DNA of 7,732 nucleotides, taken from the NCBI GenBank assembly GCA_027062165.1, contig JAMOTU010000104.1:1-7732 (forward strand), read 5' to 3'. The stretch comes from Candidatus Altimarinota bacterium (GTDB lineage: Bacteria > Patescibacteriota > Gracilibacteria > Absconditabacterales > Absconditicoccaceae). Below are positions 5,791 to 7,732 of this stretch, one piece after another. The notes below the pieces were generated by a model that did no database searches, was not told the origin of the DNA, and saw only the letters and a list, made by a program, of their open reading frames with translations. Position numbers and translations under genes: made by a program. Every line of letters starts with the position of its first letter. Positions within the stretch are counted from its first letter, which is position 1.

Positions 5791-6912
5791 TTAAACTCCA
5801 TTAAGTGTATTTTTAAATATATTTAATAATTTATTTTTATTTATTTTTTTATAACTTTCTACCACCTGAGTGATTTTCTTTTCTTTCTTTGCCAATATAT
5901 CCCTATGTTTTTTAAAGTAGCTTATATACTTTAAAAAATCTTTCTCATTATTACAGATTATGACTAAATTTTTTAAAACTTCTGGAATACCTTCTACTGC
6001 TTGTTTAGTTGCTAAAACTACCTTACCACAATATAAGCTTTCTAGAATTCTCATTTTAACACCTGCGCTATTAAATAAAGGAACTATTACTAAATCCGCT
6101 CCTCTAATATATTCTGCAGGATTTTCAACTATTCCATAATATTTTATTTTTTGATGTTTAAAAAAATTTTTTTCTATTTTTCCGGAACCAAAAATATTAA
6201 TGATTACATCTTTATCTACAACTGGAGCAATTTTATTTACGATAAACTTTAACGCCTCTAAATTTTGGGGAGAATCTAATTTTCCATAAAATAAAAGGTT
6301 AAAATTATCTTTTGGAAAATTAAATTTCTTACCATGAGGATTAAAAATTTCTTCTATTACACCATGTTCTATATAGAAAATATTCTTTTTAGGATATTTG
6401 GTTATCCAATAATCATAATCTTTCCTAGAGACACAAATAACTAAATCCACAGCCTTAATAACAAAGTTTTCCCATAGTTTAATAAGATACCATAATTTAT
6501 TTCCACTTTGCTTTTGATATTGCCATTCTATATTATGTTCTACTAAAATAATAGGTGCGTTATTATTGTTTTTAGAAACAAATTTGGCAATATGGTAAAG
6601 GTAAGGAAAATCTAAATAGACTATATCACATTTTATATTTTTTAGTTTATTTTTTAAATTACCAAAAATTAAATACTCAGCATGAAGGTTTTTCATAAAT
6701 TTGGGTAAAATCAAATTTTGGTTAGATTCCAAATAGATACGATTAAAATTATATTTGGGAATTAATCCTATACTGTTTTCTCTTTTTTCAAAATAATAGA
6801 AATCTACATTAAATTCTCTTGATAATGTATCTACAATATAAAAAGTTCCTGCTTTACCACCTGAATTTATGGGAATAATATCAATTAGACTTATAACCGC
6901 TATTTTTTTCAA
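5791..6912 (-). CDS. GT4-like glycosyltransferase (GT-B fold), TTG start
   Basis: This 373-residue protein has two Rossmann-like halves. The N-terminal acceptor half starts MKKIAVISLI and has a glycine-rich SGGKAGTFY loop (17-25), DIVYLDFPYL near 96-105, and EHN (125-127). The C-terminal donor half has LLFYGKLDSPQN (206-217), IFGSGK (240-245), VIVPLFNSAGVKMRILESL (275-293) and AVEGIP (305-310). The segment AGVKMRILE is typical of the GT4 branch in which the first glutamate of E-x7-E is replaced, leaving E291 and K286. It should transfer a nucleotide-activated sugar in glycan assembly at the cytoplasmic face. The TTG at 6912 has AGGAG (6923-6919) six bases upstream, a well-supported non-ATG start, and overlaps the preceding gene's TGA. 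Its 3' end lies just before or overlaps the deacetylase start. Sugar specificity cannot be read. Confidence 0.85.
   Translation of the reverse strand: MKKIAVISLIDIIPINSGGKAGTFYIVDTLSREFNVDFYYFEKRENSIGLIPKYNFNRIYLESNQNLILPKFMKNLHAEYLIFGNLKNKLKNIKCDIVYLDFPYLYHIAKFVSKNNNNAPIILVEHNIEWQYQKQSGNKLWYLIKLWENFVIKAVDLVICVSRKDYDYWITKYPKKNIFYIEHGVIEEIFNPHGKKFNFPKDNFNLLFYGKLDSPQNLEALKFIVNKIAPVVDKDVIINIFGSGKIEKNFFKHQKIKYYGIVENPAEYIRGADLVIVPLFNSAGVKMRILESLYCGKVVLATKQAVEGIPEVLKNLVIICNNEKDFLKYISYFKKHRDILAKKEKKITQVVESYKKINKNKLLNIFKNTLNGV
5796..5799 (-). promoter_or_regulatory. Shine-Dalgarno GGAG favouring a GTG start for the deacetylase
   Basis: GGAG lies inside the first codons of the alternative ATG start (5801) and six bases ahead of the GTG at 5789. 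The TAA of the upstream glycosyltransferase (5793-5791) sits between it and the GTG, the same motif-stop-start order seen at other junctions of the operon. Confidence 0.4.
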
Positions 6913-7732
6913 AAGTTACTCCTGGATAGAATATCTTTTCTGCTTAATTTTTCTACAGCTCTAAATATAACCTCCGGCTTTATTAAATCCATACAATTTT
7001 CAACTGGGCAATTTTCATCGAAATCAGACCTGTAACACATTTTACAAGGAACATCAGGTTCTATTATAACATGTGGTAAATCATAAAAGTAAAACTCATG
7101 TTTATTAAATATATTATTCATAAGGACTATTTTTTTTCCTAATCCTATAGCTACATGTAACGCAAATGTAACTTGAGTAACTACAATATCTGTTAAATTT
7201 ACAAGACCAATAAATTCTCTCAAAGGAAAAGTTCCGAAATACTTAGCTTTTGTTAATCTTGAAAGTTCTCTATTTAAAGAATCTTCCTGTGGACCTCCTA
7301 AAAGTACAACCTCATAATTATTTTCTTGTAATAAATTAATAAGTTTTATCCAATTTTCTTTTTTCCATAAACGAGTTTTCCAAATATTACTTGTTCCAGT
7401 ATTTAAACCAACTACTATTTTGGATTTATCTATATTAACATTAGGAATTTTATAAGGAGGTAATATATATTTTTCATTTTCGAACTTAAACCCGCATACT
7501 TCAAATATTTCATCTATATAATGCCTTTTATCCTTTTTCATAAAATCATCATCTATTCCTCTTTTCCAAAGATAATAAGCATCTTTATCATAAGGTAGTA
7601 TTTTCCCATTTTTTAACTTAAAACCCTTTTTAACATCTGCATTTACTTCATTTGCCAGTGCACAAGATATCCTTTCTTTATCTAAGGAGTAAACAATATC
7701 AAATTTTGTATTTTTAACAATAAAATAATTTT
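6909..7732 (-). CDS. GT9 heptosyltransferase-like glycosyltransferase, 5' end outside window
   Basis: GT9 enzymes are GT-B glycosyltransferases, best known for adding heptose from ADP-heptose to the LPS inner core. The frame is open from the right window edge to the TGA at 6911-6909, giving 273 visible residues; the ATG at 7541 is internal (visible residue 64). Family sequence upstream of it includes FDIVYSLDKERISCALANEV. Further on come GLNTGTSNIWKTRLWKKENWIKL (108-130, the typical start of the donor domain), VVLLGGPQE (141-149), the FALHVAIGLGKKIVL segment (189-203), and a C-terminal cysteine group CKMCY...C...CM at C229, C232, C241 and C246, common in this branch. About 70-90 N-terminal residues are missing if the length is usual. 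It is the first operon gene seen and supports a Gram-negative envelope. Whether the sugar is heptose cannot be told. Confidence 0.85.
   Translation of the reverse strand, partial: NYFIVKNTKFDIVYSLDKERISCALANEVNADVKKGFKLKNGKILPYDKDAYYLWKRGIDDDFMKKDKRHYIDEIFEVCGFKFENEKYILPPYKIPNVNIDKSKIVVGLNTGTSNIWKTRLWKKENWIKLINLLQENNYEVVLLGGPQEDSLNRELSRLTKAKYFGTFPLREFIGLVNLTDIVVTQVTFALHVAIGLGKKIVLMNNIFNKHEFYFYDLPHVIIEPDVPCKMCYRSDFDENCPVENCMDLIKPEVIFRAVEKLSRKDILSRSNF
6919..6923 (-). promoter_or_regulatory. Shine-Dalgarno AGGAG for the TTG-initiated glycosyltransferase
   Basis: AGGAG lies six bases before TTG 6912, inside the last codons of the heptosyltransferase-like gene. There is no ATG nearby in frame, so this site decides the start. 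The TTG overlaps the upstream stop (TGA 6911-6909), which implies coupled translation. Confidence 0.65.

Noticed and set aside
6909..7541. GT9 gene starting at ATG 7541
   Set aside because: Family-typical residues such as VYSLDKER continue upstream in the same frame to the window edge.
1110..7732. CRISPR array, tRNA or defence system within the operon
   Set aside because: Apart from gaps of 23 nt or less, the whole stretch is coding sequence with recognisable enzyme motifs; no regular direct repeats or cloverleaf-like segments were seen.

Overview
The window comes from a very AT-rich bacterial genome. A GT9 heptosyltransferase-like gene and a MurJ/MviN-family flippase gene point to a bacterium with a cell wall and probably a Gram-negative-type outer membrane. 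The low GC and Lys/Ile/Asn-rich proteins would fit an AT-rich thermophile (for example Aquificota), but nothing here fixes the taxon, so that is only a guess.

Layout: positions 3-977 (+) hold the C-terminal part of a MurJ-like flippase whose 5' end lies off the window. Positions 978-1109 are the only non-coding gap of note. It holds an imperfect palindrome that looks like the paired ends of a decayed IS256-type element, and an all-A/T hairpin at the end of the facing gene. Everything from 1110 to 7732 is one tightly packed minus-strand operon. In transcription order it reads: GT9 glycosyltransferase (5' end off the window), GT4-like glycosyltransferase, PIG-L/LmbE deacetylase, SAM methyltransferase, bifunctional cytidylyltransferase-SDR (CDP-ribitol synthase type), LicD-family phosphotransferase, GT4 glycosyltransferase. 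Junctions are overlaps or gaps of at most 23 nt. At several of them the stop codon of one gene lies within, or next to, the Shine-Dalgarno sequence of the next, so translational coupling is likely.

Interpretation: this is a surface-glycan operon (LPS core/O-antigen or capsule). The strongest story is the adjacent cytidylyltransferase-SDR and LicD pair. The first should make CDP-ribitol (or a related CDP-alditol). The second is the only visible candidate to transfer the alditol phosphate to a glycan, a bacterial parallel to the human ISPD plus fukutin/FKRP route. The deacetylase and methyltransferase would modify the same glycan.

The cytidylyltransferase-SDR gene has no ATG, GTG or TTG start that preserves its nucleotide-binding loop. 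The only sensible start is an ATT codon behind a nine-base perfect Shine-Dalgarno match, so the real protein is about 454 residues, roughly 100 longer than a conventional start search gives. No tRNA, rRNA, CRISPR array or intact transposase was found.
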